Counted from the first letter of the stretch, positions 1-12,948 are shown. The stretch: DNA of 64,000 nt from Chamaea fasciata (GCA_029207755.1 JARCOQ010000008.1:30540521-30604520); one strand, 5' to 3'. Numbers and translations are program-made. The notes: generated from the sequence alone by a model not told the origin.

Positions 1-2276
1 ACTAAATACTTCAGGAGTCTACAAGTATGGTTTACATTCATCACAGGGGGTGACTGTGGTAACACACCACCATTCCTTGTGCTCTGTCCCGCAGGCTGGT
101 TCGCTGGCTTGGGACAAGCCAGGTTCTGCAGGCAGGAGCTGACACTATCCATAGCCCTGTGCCTGCTGACACACACAGTGAAGCACGAGTTGTAATTTCT
201 GCGCAGCCCTTAACAACCTCTTCTCAAACCAGAGCTTGGTGCTGTGCTTGGTTCCCTTCCTGGTGCTACACGTGTGTGGGCAGTACTTTTTCCCCTGTGC
301 AGACCAAGGGCAAGGTGTGTATGGATTGGTGCTTGTGTCTCTCTTCTGGGAGTATCTGGAAGAGCAAAATCATCAGGTGAAACCCTTTTTCTCTGTCAGA
401 ATTTTACATCTCTTCAAGGCACTTTTGGATCACAATAATTCTTCCAGGTAAATAATGTATTTAACACGGGAACAACGTGGCTGGACAAAGCTCAATGTGA
501 AGATTGTATCATTTCCATCCCTTCACAGGACTGTGGAGCCTCAACACAATATTAATAGAGTTTTGCAATGACATGTTGGAGGTTTTTCAGAAAATGGCTG
601 AGGAGGATGCTTTTTTCTTCTTCCTTTCTCTTCTAATGCTTGTACCACTGAAACAGCCCTCATTGCTCGAGCTGGTCTCATACCTGCATCTGTACAATTG
701 TCTCTACAATGCCTTCTGTTGTTTGGGGATCTGCGGGGGAGATAACTAGCAGGAAAGGAATCTGATCTCAGTGGGTCTTTGTGAGAGTTTTGATGCAACC
801 TTTAGCTAATTAGTTTCATTTAATATAAATTCTCATGGCTGAAGTTCTCAAGAGACAGGAGGACTGTTCCGTGAAAGGAAGAACTCTTATCCTTAGCAAC
901 ACTTTTGTATGCACTGCCTTCTTGGGGAAAAAGGGGTAAGAGGTTGTCTTTGAAAAGCTACTATTGCCAGAACAGAGTTGGAGGGTAGGGTTTTGTGCAG
1001 TTACTCCTGTGTGATGTAAGACATGTACCCATAAAATTCCCACTGATTTGCAGAACAAAATTAAATTACCCCCAAAGTTGTGGAGACTCCACCTAGTTAA
1101 ACTGATGGTGCGTTGTAACAAACTTTCAGAGCCTTAATGAGCATAAGAGTGCTATGAAATGTTTCCCTGTCTTCCCTTGACCACAGCACTTGCAGTCAAG
1201 AAATGGGTCCCAAAATGGTGGAGAGACTTGATCTGAACCCCTGAGCAGCCTGCAATTGTCACAGGGAGCTCAGGAGTGTCTCTGCAGGTGTCTGTGTTGC
1301 CCAGCCTGGGATCCTCTGCCTCAGGATCCAGGCGAGCCCTGCAAGGACATGTTTATGTAGTATAGGTAAAGGGAAAACAGAGAACCACATTCCTGTCTGA
1401 TGCTCAGAATATAAATCTGTCAGAGGAGCCTTCGGAAGAGATTTTGGCCGGGGAGTAATGAAGTGAAGGAACTGTAGGTGAGTACAGATGACTTAGTAAA
1501 CTAACGTAATGGCTGATTGGGGAATTAGCAGCACCGGGGAAATTTGGAGTGAAACATACCCTGAACTTTCTCTGTGACTGTGCCACTCAAGTTCACTGAA
1601 CACGAGAATTTCCTCAGAATTAATGGAGATACTGTAGAGAAAATCAAGTTTTGCTTTTTGACATTTTTTCCATCACATGCAAAGCTCCTTCCCTCTTGCT
1701 TCCCCCTGGCTTTGGGTGAACTGAGAGTTGTGCTGGTTGAGAGTTTGCACAGTGCCCCAAATGCCACTGTGATGGGGTAGGAAAGAGCTAAAAAAACAGC
1801 CAGGCTTTTCAATTGAAATTCAGTCTTAAAAGGCAAGCAATGCTCAACAAAACCTGTGTCAGTTTGGAAAGCCAGAGCTTAAAACACAGGTTCTTTCTCT
1901 ACTGCAAGTTCTCCACTCCAGGGGAGACCTGTGATTTAATTGATTTAAAGTAAAGCTGGATTTATTTAGTTAAAAAGGAACTTGATTTGTTTCTGGTTGA
2001 GATGATAACCTTTATGACCTTAAAATAAATGGAAAAAAAGATGGAAGAAGTGTCATTCTACTTCACAAAGCCTGAGCATCCTAGGCAGATACACAGAGCA
2101 GCACAGAGGAAAATATTCTGCCTTTTATATTCTCAAATAATCAAGCACAATCAAAAAATGGACAATGTCATTATGAGAAATAACACTGTAATATAATTTT
2201 ATTTTTGAATGTCTGATTATTTCTCTTCTTTCTCACCACTTTTTTTTCATCTCATCTCCATATATTTTCATTCCTT

Positions 2277-2297
2277 CCCCCCCCCCCTTTTTTTTTT
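2277..2297. repeat. Homopolymer junction C11/T10
   Basis: A run of 11 C is followed directly by a run of 10 T, inside a longer pyrimidine-rich stretch (about 2220-2310). This is a simple length-variable tract. Its exact length depends on sequencing quality. Confidence 0.9.
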
Positions 2298-3673
2298 CTC
2301 ATTTCTTTAATCCTTTGCTAACTGAGTCCCTCTGTTAATTTTCCTGCTCCTTTACTCATATTAATTCTCCCCACCCAACTGTTGCCTGGGTTAACTATTC
2401 TGGTAAGGCAATAGGATTGGAAAAGCCAGCACTTATTTTGAGAAGACCTTATGGGGAAAGAGGATTCATACTGCAATCTCAGGTGAGGGTCTAAACATTT
2501 CCCAAATTCTCTGACCCCTAAATATGAATATCATTTGACTTTGAATAATGAGCTATTCGTTCATCTCTATATAAAACTTCATGTATCCTGACAGTTCCCT
2601 ATTGCCTTCCTGTCTGAAGTGGCTCAGGAGTATAAATTATTCTAGTGAAGGTTGGCAGTAATTTATGCTCAATAAATTGACTATAGATCTGCTTGTTTCA
2701 GTAGGTAGCATGGGAAGGACTTAAACATTTTGCTAAATTCCCTCATTTGTTCTCGGACAGACTACTCGCCATCCTGGGGCTGATCATGAGTCCCAAGCCT
2801 CTGTGATGGGCAGGCACTCCTTTGCCTTCAGTAAAACTGCTCCTGTGGCAAGTTACTGGTGTGAGGAAGAGGGATCTAGGACGGCCACTGGAAAGTCACT
2901 GGCACAACTGTGTGGAAACTGGAGGTCATATTTTCTAATATACGTAAAGGGCAACTAATGAAACAGCGAAGGGTGTTGTTAAAAACATCCCCCTCACTTT
3001 AACCAGCAGAAATTTATTGTTTCTTTTTAGACTGAGTTTTCCCAGAAGAGCATGAAACAGCCTATGTATTTTTTTTTTTTTTAATGTAAAATGGACTATT
3101 TCCTTTGTAGGACTTTGCAGAAAAGGGTGATACAATCCTTTTGTCCAAGATGCAAAAAGCAGAAAGTAATTCATCGCCTTTCAAGTACAATTTATTATGG
3201 GTCAGGGAGAAAGGTTTCACTCATGATCATTAGGTTTCAGCAGTGCAGATGCTGGACATGATGAACCAATGAGGCTTATCAGGTGTGATAATCAAAACAG
3301 ATTTTCTTTTGTATCTTCTTTCTCTCTCCCTTAGAGATATCTAGGTTTTGGACACTAACTATGATTTCATAGATACAGACATAGTCCTTTATTGTTCTGT
3401 GTGGAAATTATCACCTGATATTTTAAATTAGAGTGATGGGAATAAATACCATGCCTGAAGTTTGATGCAAGTTTGGAACCTGCCTTCCTGGGCCCCATGG
3501 GAGCAGCAAGGGCAGATCTTCCTACCTGGCACAGGCACAGGAACTACTCATCTCTGCCCACAAGAGCCTAGAGCTGCAGCAAAGCAGTGAGTGAGGCAGG
3601 CATATGCATTCCATGGCCCACGTGTGCTCAGGCTGCTGACCTGGCGTTAAATTAATGTATGCACAGAAACTTA

Positions 3674-3767
3674 GGGCCAGATCCTGCTGTGAACACTGAC
3701 CAGGCAGATCCCTGTGCAGGGGACTTTTCACAGTAGACAGAAGTCTTTGTGCTGCAGGGATCTGGCT
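3674..3767. repeat. Eroded short palindromic repeat (sauropsid type)
   Basis: The left arm GCCAGATCCTGC (3676-3687) is complementary, with one extra base, to GCAGGGATCTGGC (3754-3766). An internal copy, GCAGATCCCTG (3704-3714), repeats the left arm. The start AGGGCCAGATCCTGC and the end GGGATCTGGC match my memory of a MITE-like palindromic repeat common in turtles and crocodilians and present as older copies in birds. I do not assign a database name. The structure is seen directly; the family is inference. Confidence 0.5.
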
Positions 3768-4540
3768 GCAAGTAAAAATCTGACTTAGGGTAATCAACAT
3801 AATTAAAGGGTCAACTTCGCACTGTGATGTTGTTCTGGCTCCATGGATTCACCGCAAATGTGTCTGACAAATTCAGGGAATGCACAGCACCACCTCTTCC
3901 ATCCAGCTACCCATGCAATTCAGCTTTTCTTTGCAGTTTCATAAACTTTTCTATCAGCATTGCATTTGTGTGCCTCACCCCTTTACAGCTTCCCAGCACT
4001 GTGAGGTGATCGCCCACTGTGAAATGGGAAAGCAGAATGCACACTGAGGGGGTTTGCTGACAACGTGCTTTCAGTGCTTGTTGGTCATATAAACTGAGGC
4101 ACCAACAGCTCCAGGTACCTCACCCAGCCCAGATCACTGGGGGCAGAGGCAGAGGCAGATTCTCTGACACCACAGAGCCAAACTCTACAGATTGGTGTTG
4201 AAACCTCTGAGTTTCCCTGAAGGCAAACGTTGCTGCACGAGATACCTCTGTGCATCTGTATAACTACACTAAGTCTGTCAAATGTCTCCCAGCAAGGATT
4301 GGGTTTAAACATCTGTATACAGATATATACTAGAAAGACACACATATTTATACACATATGCACCCATATCCGTGTATTCTTATACAAAATTATCTGTACT
4401 TCACAAAGCTGCCTGTGGTTGCAATAACTGAGGATTCATGAGTCATGTTCTGAATGTTGACACAATCCTGATCTTATGGGAAATCAATTAATTTGTGACA
4501 GCAAAGCCTGACAGGACAACAAAAATACTAGTCTCATCCT

Positions 4541-4675
4541 CTCCTCTCCTCTCCTCTCCTCTCCTCTCCTCTCCTCTCCTCTCCTCTCCTCTCCTCTCCT
4601 CTCCTCTCCTCTCCTCTCCTCTCCTCTCCTCTCCTCTCCTCTCCTCTCCTCTCCTCTCCTCTCCTCTCCTCTCCT
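4541..4675. repeat. (CTCCT)27 microsatellite
   Basis: Twenty-seven uninterrupted CTCCT units span 135 bp, with a degenerate unit (atcct) just before and CAGAG just after. One strand is pure pyrimidine and the other pure purine, so the tract can in principle adopt triplex DNA. It is open in several frames, which yields spurious repetitive peptides (Arg/Glu/Gly on the minus strand, Leu/Ser on the plus strand). The purity suggests a young, length-polymorphic locus. Confidence 0.98.
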
Positions 4676-5437
4676 CAGAGTATTTCTAAGTGCATAAGAT
4701 TTACCAGATCTGGAGTTTGTAGGGCCTAAATTCAATGTCTTCTCTAAGAGCCAGTCCTGTATGTACTGAGACACCCTTGTGCAGACAGTGCTGATCCATA
4801 CAGTGCCACCTGCCCACTGAGCCATGCCAGAAGGGCTCACTTTACTCCCCATGATCATCTGCACTCATATTTTTTACAGATTAGTTGAAACACGGTGATT
4901 CTTTGATGTTTCCTCTTGATTTTTTTTGTGTGCCTTTAATTGTTAAACAAGCATCAACATGTTTTGGCTAGTTGTTATTTTTTTTTTCCCAAAAAAAGTT
5001 GGCAAGTACTTTTATACTTTTTACTTTTATAAAGTATTATCAAAATTCTTTCAATGAATGGACAGTTAGATGGAGGAAATGTTTGCCAGGAAAAGGGGGA
5101 AGGGAAGAAGAAAGATAAGTTGCTGTCCCTCAAACTCTATATCAGATAAGGATGTTTCCTAAGGAAAAAAAAAAGCCTAAATTGTAACAGGAGCAGAAGT
5201 ATTATATATTTAATTGCAGCAGCTACTGGTCTTTCATGATGAGAACCTCTAATCAAGGGCCTTGATTATAAGGGACACAGTTGAGATAAATATCTTATTC
5301 AACATTTTGAAAAGAAAAATTCCTCAGCCTGGTCTTTTAAGAACACATTAGGTACTACGAACTACAGCTTGTGTTGTGAATCAAGCCTACCCTTTAATGA
5401 GGGTATCTTTTGCTTTGTTTACCTAAAATGTGATATA

Positions 5438-5623
5438 GTGTCCAATCTGTGGAAAAACTGCTTCATCCAGGCACTGGCACAGGAAAATACTTAAGCAGAC
5501 AGCAAATGAGACATGCATTGAATGCATTGCTGAAGTTGACCCACCAAGCCAGGGACCTATTCCTTCAGTGGAAAAATTCCCTGGAGCCAAAACACAAGGA
5601 TATTTCCCAACTCTTAGCACTAA
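5438..5623 (+). other. Exon-like open frame, unconfirmed
   Basis: After a TGA at about 5429 the frame stays open to 5820. A donor-like site TAA|GTAAGA lies at 5621-5629 and an acceptor-like AG precedes 5438, though its pyrimidine tract is weak and interrupted. The peptide up to the donor is helix-like and rich in Leu, Gln, Lys and Arg (for example SRQQMRHALNALLKL), which is less random than most frames here. I recognise no family. After the donor position the same frame turns into a hydrophobic, low-value sequence. Chance is the leading explanation, because many frames this long are expected in 64 kb. A relic of a coding exon or retrocopy is the alternative. Confidence 0.15.
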
Positions 5624-5943
5624 GTAAGAAGGAACTTCATTCCGTTTCCTTTCTTTTCTCATTAGTTTTACTTCTTTTTAAACTGAAGATTTTATTCTGT
5701 AACTTCACACGACATGTAAATTGTGTCATTCTATCAGTATGTGGGCCTATTCATATGAACAGGCTTGTGGAAGTTGTTAAATATTGGTGGTATTCTCACA
5801 GAGATTTGCAAAGTCAGTAAGACTGTAGGAAATTTGTGATGCTTCTAGCACAAGGGTTCTCCACCCCTGGCTGCTGTCCATGTGTGGTATTGTAAAATGT
5901 TGCAACATCGGGTTCTCTTTCAATGGTTTCATTGCTTTTTAGT

Positions 5944-6035
5944 TGCTTGGGGTTTTTTTTGTTTTTGTTTTAGTTTTTGGGTTTTTTTGTTGTTGTTTTT
6001 GGTTTTGGCTTTTTGTTTTTTGATAATTGGGATTT
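5944..6035. repeat. G/T-rich low-complexity tract
   Basis: The plus strand here is almost only T and G, built from T runs of 4-8 broken by G, GG and GGG. It resembles the tract at about 60984-61157. Such G/T low-complexity stretches are frequent in bird DNA. A 60-aa Lys/Thr/Gln-rich frame on the minus strand is its translation and is not a gene. Confidence 0.8.
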
Positions 6036-6619
6036 TTTAGAAAGAGGCAGCACAAAATACATATTTGAGAACAAATCAAAACAAAGTTGGAGTCCGTAAT
6101 TACTCTACACGGTCTCTTCAAAAAGTAAGTATGAAAAAACCTCCAAACTGATCAGTCTAACCATCTAAACTTTATATTAAAGAATGATTATCCACCTGCC
6201 ATCTATTTCGTGATCCTTATCCATGCCTAGATGTGAAGCCCTCCATCACATCCACTTTCTCTGGCAACCAGCTGCAAATTGAAGAGTTTGGCCTTTTGTC
6301 AGAACTTTTTTTATCAGCTTCATTTCCTTTAACCCAAATCTGCATGGGGAGTTTTGGGATGCCCAGTCCAGGCACTGAGTAGCTTATTCTGCCTCCTGAT
6401 GACCAGGCTTCTGCTGCTGTATGTTTTGCGCCCAAGTGCTGGAAGGGGCTTGTGCCTAAATGATGAAAGAAATGTGCTGGAGCCTGAATGAATGAAACCC
6501 AGCCCCTTGTGCCAGCTCAGCACAAGGTAAACACTGGGAATTCCAAACAGCAGAGCACAAGTGAAGCCTTGCTCTGCTGTAAAGCTGACCTGCAGACAGA
6601 AGACGAATTGCTTCCACTC

Positions 6620-6665
6620 GGGATCTGGTCCAGACTGAGTGAGTTCAATGGGAGTCTTTTCAGTG
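6620..6665. repeat. Possible palindromic-repeat relic
   Basis: The words GGGATCTGGTCCAGACTGAG and, slightly downstream, GAGTTCAATGGGAGTCTTTT resemble parts of the sauropsid palindromic repeat whose centre reads around TTCAATGGGAGTTTT. Only fragments remain and the opposite arm is not evident. This is recognition from memory and is not a measured alignment. Confidence 0.35.
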
Positions 6666-7567
6666 GAAATTAATTATTGGCTTCCCTGATTTCAGGAACT
6701 AACTGGATCTTACCACACATCTCTTCCTTATGAATGAGGATGCAGGATGGTTCCTTCTGCTTTTGCTGGCTTTTCCTGTCCATCTCTTAGAGCTTAAAAG
6801 GGAGTTGTTTCCTAGAAGCTTGAAGTTCACAGAGTTAAACCCAGAGCTGGCATTACGCTTTGGCTTTGCATGAATGTGGAGCTGTAGTTAGTAGCACACT
6901 GACTCAACAGATCCATTCAATGTGAGCACTCATTTAAATTGGGCCATATCTACTGAATTTCCTGACAAAAATACGTTTTTACTACTGTACTTAGCATAGC
7001 ACAGCCCAGCTAATGGAGACGGAGCAAGACTCTCCTCCATCATCAGCAAAAGCCTGCTCCAGCTGTCCAGTCCCTGCTACAGGTGATGAAGTGTGAATCA
7101 GACAGGGCGCAGCTCAACTTTCACATGCAGGATTAGCTGGCAGCATTGCTGGATAGAAAAATAATCTTTTCACCATTAAAATACACAAATTTGATCTGCA
7201 GTCAGAGGTACACCCTACAATGCCATTCTTCACAGAATGGCCTTTTAGCAAAGAAGCACACTCCAGCCCATTTCCTACTTCTTAATGGAAGAGCAATTAC
7301 TCTGCTGCCCCGTTAATACTTTTTCCGCCCCGTTTGTTGATAATTCTAGGACAGTTACACTGACTTCTTTCTTCCCCTCTAGTTATCCACTGCAAAAAAC
7401 CCTGAAACCCAACACAGACCACCACTTGTTGAGTTACCTGCATTAAATGCTAAATGCAAACCTAAGCTATAAAAACATTACTCCTTCTATTTAACTTCAG
7501 GGCTGATTCAGTAGAAAAAGGAGGAGAAAATGAAAGAATCTGTTTGAAAGAAACACCTCAATACAGT

Positions 7568-7615
7568 GGGCCAAATTCTGCTCCCACTTCTGCAAAAACA
7601 TCAAATCTGGGTATG
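7568..7615. repeat. Possible palindromic-repeat relic
   Basis: GGGCCAAATTCTGCTCCCA begins at 7569 and is followed at about 7601 by AAATCTGGGTA. Both words, in this order, match my memory of the left half of the sauropsid repeat that begins GGGCCAAATTCTGC and continues toward a TAAATCTGGAGTAAC centre. The right half is not recognisable. Confidence 0.45.
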
Positions 7616-7820
7616 GCAAAAAATAAATCAAGAGCATGTTTAATTATTAGCACATGAACAATTCTTTTTGTCCTCACTGGAAGGGCTATATGATATCAAA
7701 TATGCTCATGGGAACACCAGTATTGACATGCTCCAATTTAGCTGCAAGCCTTTGTGTCTGGCTGCAAAGCAGTCAGCACTTGAAAGACTAAAATTCAGAA
7801 AAGATGTTGAGCACCTAAGT

Positions 7821-7871
7821 CTTCCTGAAGAAAATGTTTTCCTGAAGAAAACATCTTCCTGGAGAAACACT
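7821..7871. repeat. 17-bp tandem repeat, three copies
   Basis: Three consecutive 17-bp units begin at 7821 (CTTCCTGAAGAAAATGT), 7838 (TTTCCTGAAGAAAACAT) and 7855 (CTTCCTGGAGAAACACT). All share the core TTCCTGAAGAAA with a few changes. This is a short minisatellite-like duplication. The core is itself partly self-complementary (TTCCTGAAGAA), giving alternative pairings between copies. Confidence 0.85.
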
Positions 7872-10800
7872 GATTCCAGTGGTTGTGTTTTTTTTAATCC
7901 AGGGGCTTTTATCCGAGGGTTTTGAATACTCTTTAGAATCAGATTTAAACTTTCAAATCTAGACTAAGGCATGGGCCTTGACCCAATTTTGTTTCTCTCT
8001 AGTCTAAGTAACTAAACATAGAAAATCAGCCTCAGACTCTTTTACACTGTTCACATAGCAAAAGAATAATGATCTTCATGAAAAGAAAAACCAACTAAAA
8101 GCATCTTAATACTGACTCAGCCATTTTATTATTTTCTGAAGAAAAGAATTCAGACCTAAATCTGATTTTGAGTATGAATCTGCACATCACAGCATAGCTG
8201 TGGATAGCAGCTGATTTTTACCAGAGAAACGTCACATCTCTGAAAACTGTGAGTGTCAAACCAGAAAAATGTTAGCAAGCTGGGCACAACTATTTCATAA
8301 TCTTAAAGTTCAAACAGAAAAATTCCTAAAGCCCTGTTCATAGCGTTTTATGTGGTTAAACATCATGCAGGGAAGACAGGGCTTCTCTAACGATAGTTAA
8401 TGAACTCTCTCTCCATTTTCAGCTCATTTGCCTAAGCTTCTCATTTCCTTAGCTTTTTTTTTTTTTTGTTGTTGTTGTTATTAATACTTTTGAGCTACTC
8501 AAAACCTCCCATTTTAATTTTTTTTTTCCCCAGGCTGGGTTGTACCCCTTTCCAGAAGGCAAGTCTCTATGTAAATAATACTTCTTGCTATCCACTTATA
8601 TTTTATTTCCATGGCTCACCACACTTTATGTATTCATCTGCCACAAGATCTTCATGTGCCACTATTCTATGGCCAGCTGAAATACAGCTGTTTTGATAAA
8701 AGAGTTGGGAAATTTTTTGAGAAAAAACCCAACATTCCCTGTCCTCTCACTCAAGCTGTAGTGAGTCTTTCTTGCCATAACTACATTACTTGAGATAAAA
8801 CTTGTTCATTGAGATCCTTTTCCATCAGTTCCTTCCTCCACTTCACTGCCCACAAAAGACTTGAAGGAAATGAGCCAGTAAATACCCCCAAAGAAGTAAA
8901 CTTCCCAAACCAGCATGGTAATGATAATCAAAATCAAATAAAGTCTTAGAGTAAGTAGAGTTTTAAATTAATGAGAATTCTTGAAGATAACCCAGAAAGT
9001 TGCTATTTTGGGTTTTAAACAGAAGTTGGGTAGACACTGCACTGACAGGAGATACTATAAATCCCCTGTGATATCAAAGTAATTGACCCCCTCTGTAAGA
9101 CTGACATTAGAGTTAGGTCTGCACCAAACCTCTGAGCCTTGCACATCCCAGAACTTGTGGGATATGCACCAGGATATATTCTAGAAAGTTTACTACAACA
9201 AGTCTTGAGTTTTTTAAAAACAAAATTCCTTCCACAGCTGTAAAATTTGCTCTCTCCCTGAACACTAGAGCTTAAAGTGCTCATTCAATCTAGAAGAAAT
9301 GTGTGACTTGCACAAGGAAATACCTTCTGGCACAGAGCATAATCATTGCAGTGAACCCACTGAAACAAGGGATGACTGAGCTGGCCTGAAAACACAGAAC
9401 AAACACTTAATAGGCAACCAGAGTGTGCTGTAAGCTCTTATTCTAGGTTGTCTTGAATCACTGATATGGACATCTCAGGAATATCTGCTGAAAGTACTGG
9501 AGGCTGAGCATGGTAGAGCAGGAGTTTGCTCTGACATAACAAGGTGCCTACTCAAAGCTTAATAAAAAACAATACTTAGCCACCACTGCACAAGAATATT
9601 TTATAGTTTTTTCTCAGGAATAACTTCTAACAATAAGTATATGTCCTTTCCATCAAGCTTGGGAGGATAAATAAGCGAAAAATGCTTTCTGATGAAGTGC
9701 ACAGATTGTGCAGAGGTTGGTGGAATAGTTAATACTGCAAGGAGAAGATGGTCACTTAGAGGAGTCAACATTAGGGAAAACTCGTGAAATAAATCGTGTC
9801 AAAATAAAGCTCGTGTCAACAGATCCAAAGGGAAGAACAGACATTTAAGGACCAGAACTGAAGGTTGGGTTTTCAGAAATAAGGACCTGTATCCTGAAAA
9901 ACGAGGATTCTGAGAAATTTCTTGGATAACAACACATTAGCATCTGCACCTGAGCTGCCAGTGAAATGCTGTGTCAGAGAGGGCTGCTGCAATTCTGGGG
10001 TGTGTAAGCTAACAACAGCCAGGAGAAGGCTGTGCTTCTTTGCAGTGATTAGACCTTTTAAATGCAGCTGTAAAACATTTTAACTAGAAAGACATTGCTA
10101 TAGGATTTACAAAATACTGCCTCATGCCTTGCCTTTGGAGCCTATAGCTCCATATTTTTCCAAGGATGTTAAAAAACTACCTGGTTACAGAAGAAAGAGT
10201 TTAAAATTCTACTTGAGGCCTAGAGAAAATGCTGAGAGTCAACAACTTGAGGCATGCTTTTAGGTATTATAATCACTTGGTCATAATAACTAAAATACCT
10301 TTGGGGAAACTCAGGATTTACCACGAAAAGAAGAATGAAAGACTGATGATTAAAAAAAAATCAGACAATAGTAAAACCCCCCAAACAGACAAAACTTCTT
10401 GGCAGTGAGAGCCATGAGAACTGAGGGATTCTTCATTTCTTGATGTCTACAAAATAAAACTACATTCCATCCTCAAAATTATGTTCTGCCAAAAAAACAA
10501 ACAAAAAAAAAGCTTTCATCAGGCCCAAGTGATTAGTCTCAGTGGAAGAGTAACTGGACGAAATTCAGTTGAATGTGATACTCAGGAGAATAAACCAGGT
10601 CATTTGAAAGCACTTCTGCCCATAGCTCAGGGAATATAAAAATTAGGATCTTGGAAATGCAGTCAAACTCTGCTTTTGCTTTGCCTTTCAGTTATTTGCA
10701 CATATTTCTGGTGCGCTAATTTAGAAAGTCTGAGCACAAAGGAATCACCAAGTTTCCTCTGGTTTCCTAATACCATGCACAACCTGTAGAGTCAGATCTG

Positions 10801-12872
10801 AACCAGCTTATTTTAATTTAAAATATATTTTTTATTCCGGTCAATTTCAACAAGCTGTATGTAAGTTTGCAAACAAACTTGGGCCTGTCAAATTTTAGTA
10901 TGTGCAATTTTCAAAGTGTTGCTTTTAATTGTATCTGCTGTCATCATGTCTTAGGGCTGGGAGCTGGACTTCTGGATACTATAATAATGCACACTATTAT
11001 AAAAATAAAGACCAAAATAGGAAGTTTTGGGTCACAGCTGCAAGGCTGTTGCCAAATCACTAACCTCCTCCTCCCCCCCAAACAGCAATAAAAAATCATC
11101 TCCAGAGATTCCAGCACTGAAGGCAACAAAGTACAGTAGTTACATTTTGAGATGGAATCCAGAAACTGCCAAAATGAAGATATGCAGTCTCCACTTGGGA
11201 AGAGGCGCTGAAAGCCCAAGTACATAGCCTGACAAGTGAATCATGTCAACAAGAAGAAAGCAGCAAAAATCAACTTGTAAAAAGCATCTCTGTGTGTCAA
11301 ATTGTTCAAAGCACTGGACACATTGCTGAAATGAGCTCAGTAAAGATGAACATCTCATCGTAGCTTTCAGGAGTTGAGGCTGCATACCAGAAATGGAATG
11401 AAATTCCATATCCCTGTGCAGCTGGTAACATAGCAGGGATAAAAGTGTGGAAACACTGCCTGCATTGGATCCCCATCCTCTGCACTCAGAAGAGAAGTCA
11501 TGTTTGATGTCCAAGGCAATGGTAATAAATATAAATATGTTTATTCTTAGAGGTGCACTTGAAGAGTCTGTATTATTCCCCAGGACTGGGACGGATGCAG
11601 ACTGGGAAGGATTCAGACTGGTTGCTCTTGAGAATGGGTAGTGGGAAAGGCAGTTTCCCTAAAATCTCTTTGCAGACTAGGATGACTTCTGCAAACCAAT
11701 TTAGTTTGGTGACTTAATTACAAGGCACTACCAGTAATTCCTGTAAATTTCACATCCAGCCTGCTGCAAAAATCCTACTTGTCTACAGACATGCAATTAT
11801 TGGAACTTTAGCCAGCAGGACCTTTTATTTGAAAATAAAATTGCCAATACAACTTTTGGGATCTATTTCTTTAATTTGGGGATACTGGTGTTGAAAAACT
11901 CTTTTAAACCACTACTTTTTGGTTTAAATGACATTTTCAGTGAACTAAAAACCAGAGGAATCAGCTCTTAGTAATCTTGCACATTATCTTGTGGATGGCA
12001 AATGTATAATAAATTTTCAACAACCTTTAAGGCATTTGCTATAAATAAATTAGTGGTATTTGCTTTAAAAGGATGTAGCATAAAGATTAAATTCATCCAT
12101 CAGGCAACTGTGTTGCCTTTATTGGAATAACACAGAATTGGGTTTGTTTTCTTGCTTCACAAAATAACTAGTTGAAAGGTCTGTAGAAGTGGAATACATT
12201 TGAAAAACAAAACTAAGCCAAGATGTAGCAGCTACACAGATTAGAACCAAGATGAGGCTAAACAGTGATTTAGAACAGTATTATTGGTTATTGCTCACAT
12301 GAATATTTTCACGTTTCAAATGTAACTCGAGCATTCAGCAGTGCTTGGATTACTATTCTAAGTGCTGCTGGTGATAATATGCCTGTTCCAGTGATATTTT
12401 CTCTCATGTGATTTACTCTGATTCTGAATATCTCTGAGCTTTTATATCAAAATATGAGAATGCAGATTATTAGAAGTTATGTAAAAGGGGATGATCAAAT
12501 TACAGATAATGTGGAAAAACATACTGAACCTTAAATTAATGGTATGAAAGTCAAAGATGAAACAATCTCACTCGAAAAACCAAACCACCAGCAAAGAGAA
12601 AAACATTTTCACTTGATATCTATTAGAGAAAAGTAAGTAATTAAACCCTCTTCTTAGAAATTTTTTTGCAAGTAAAAGGATAATTATCTATATTTTCTAT
12701 ATTCTGGAGTAATTTAATTTTCTGTGGTGTATTCAATGAGCGGCCCTATAAACCATGGGAAGAGCAGTTCTGAGGGAGGTGTCAGGGCTGGTTCTGCAAA
12801 GGCACACGAGACACATCACAGTGGCACCGAGCCCAGCAGAGGCTTTTCTGTGCACTGAACAGCAGGAACACC

Positions 12873-12948
12873 ATGGGAGCACAGCCAGTTCAAACACACT
12901 CGGATTCTGCTGAAGAAATGGGAGCACACAAGAATTTGGTGCTCCCAT
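12873..12948. repeat. Three copies of ATGGGAGCAC, two of them in a hairpin
   Basis: ATGGGAGCACA occurs at 12873-12883 and again at 12918-12928. Its complement GTGCTCCCAT lies at 12939-12948. The second and third copies form an 11-bp perfect inverted repeat (12917-12927 with 12939-12949) around an 11-nt loop. Three copies of a GC-containing 10-mer within 76 bp are unlikely by chance in this AT-rich region. A local duplication plus inversion or template switch is one explanation; a binding-site cluster is another. Confidence 0.85.

Larger units (their letters stand above)
1..4535. other. Non-genic stretch
   Basis: No open frame here resembles a known protein and no RNA gene is visible. The sequence is AT-rich and CpG-poor. 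It contains simple runs (a C11/T10 junction at 2277-2297 and a run of 14 T at 3069-3082), a perfect 14-bp palindrome ATCTGTATACAGAT at 4311-4324, and one palindromic repeat relic listed separately. Short open frames in this stretch are of the length expected by chance. Confidence 0.7.
4676..11999. other. Non-genic stretch
   Basis: No gene is recognised. The stretch holds a G/T-rich tract near 5950-6030, two palindromic repeat relics, a 17-bp tandem triplication and one weak exon-like frame, each listed separately. The rest is unique AT-rich sequence with short A and T runs, for example near 8453-8467 and 10501-10511. Confidence 0.65.

Noticed and set aside
4484..4864. 126-codon minus-strand frame and 64-codon plus-strand frame
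   Set aside because: Both are translations of the CTCCT pentanucleotide array, with Arg/Glu/Gly or Leu/Ser repeats.
9300..9360. Possible MIR fragment (GTGTGACTTGCACAAGG)
   Set aside because: One short word only; could be chance.
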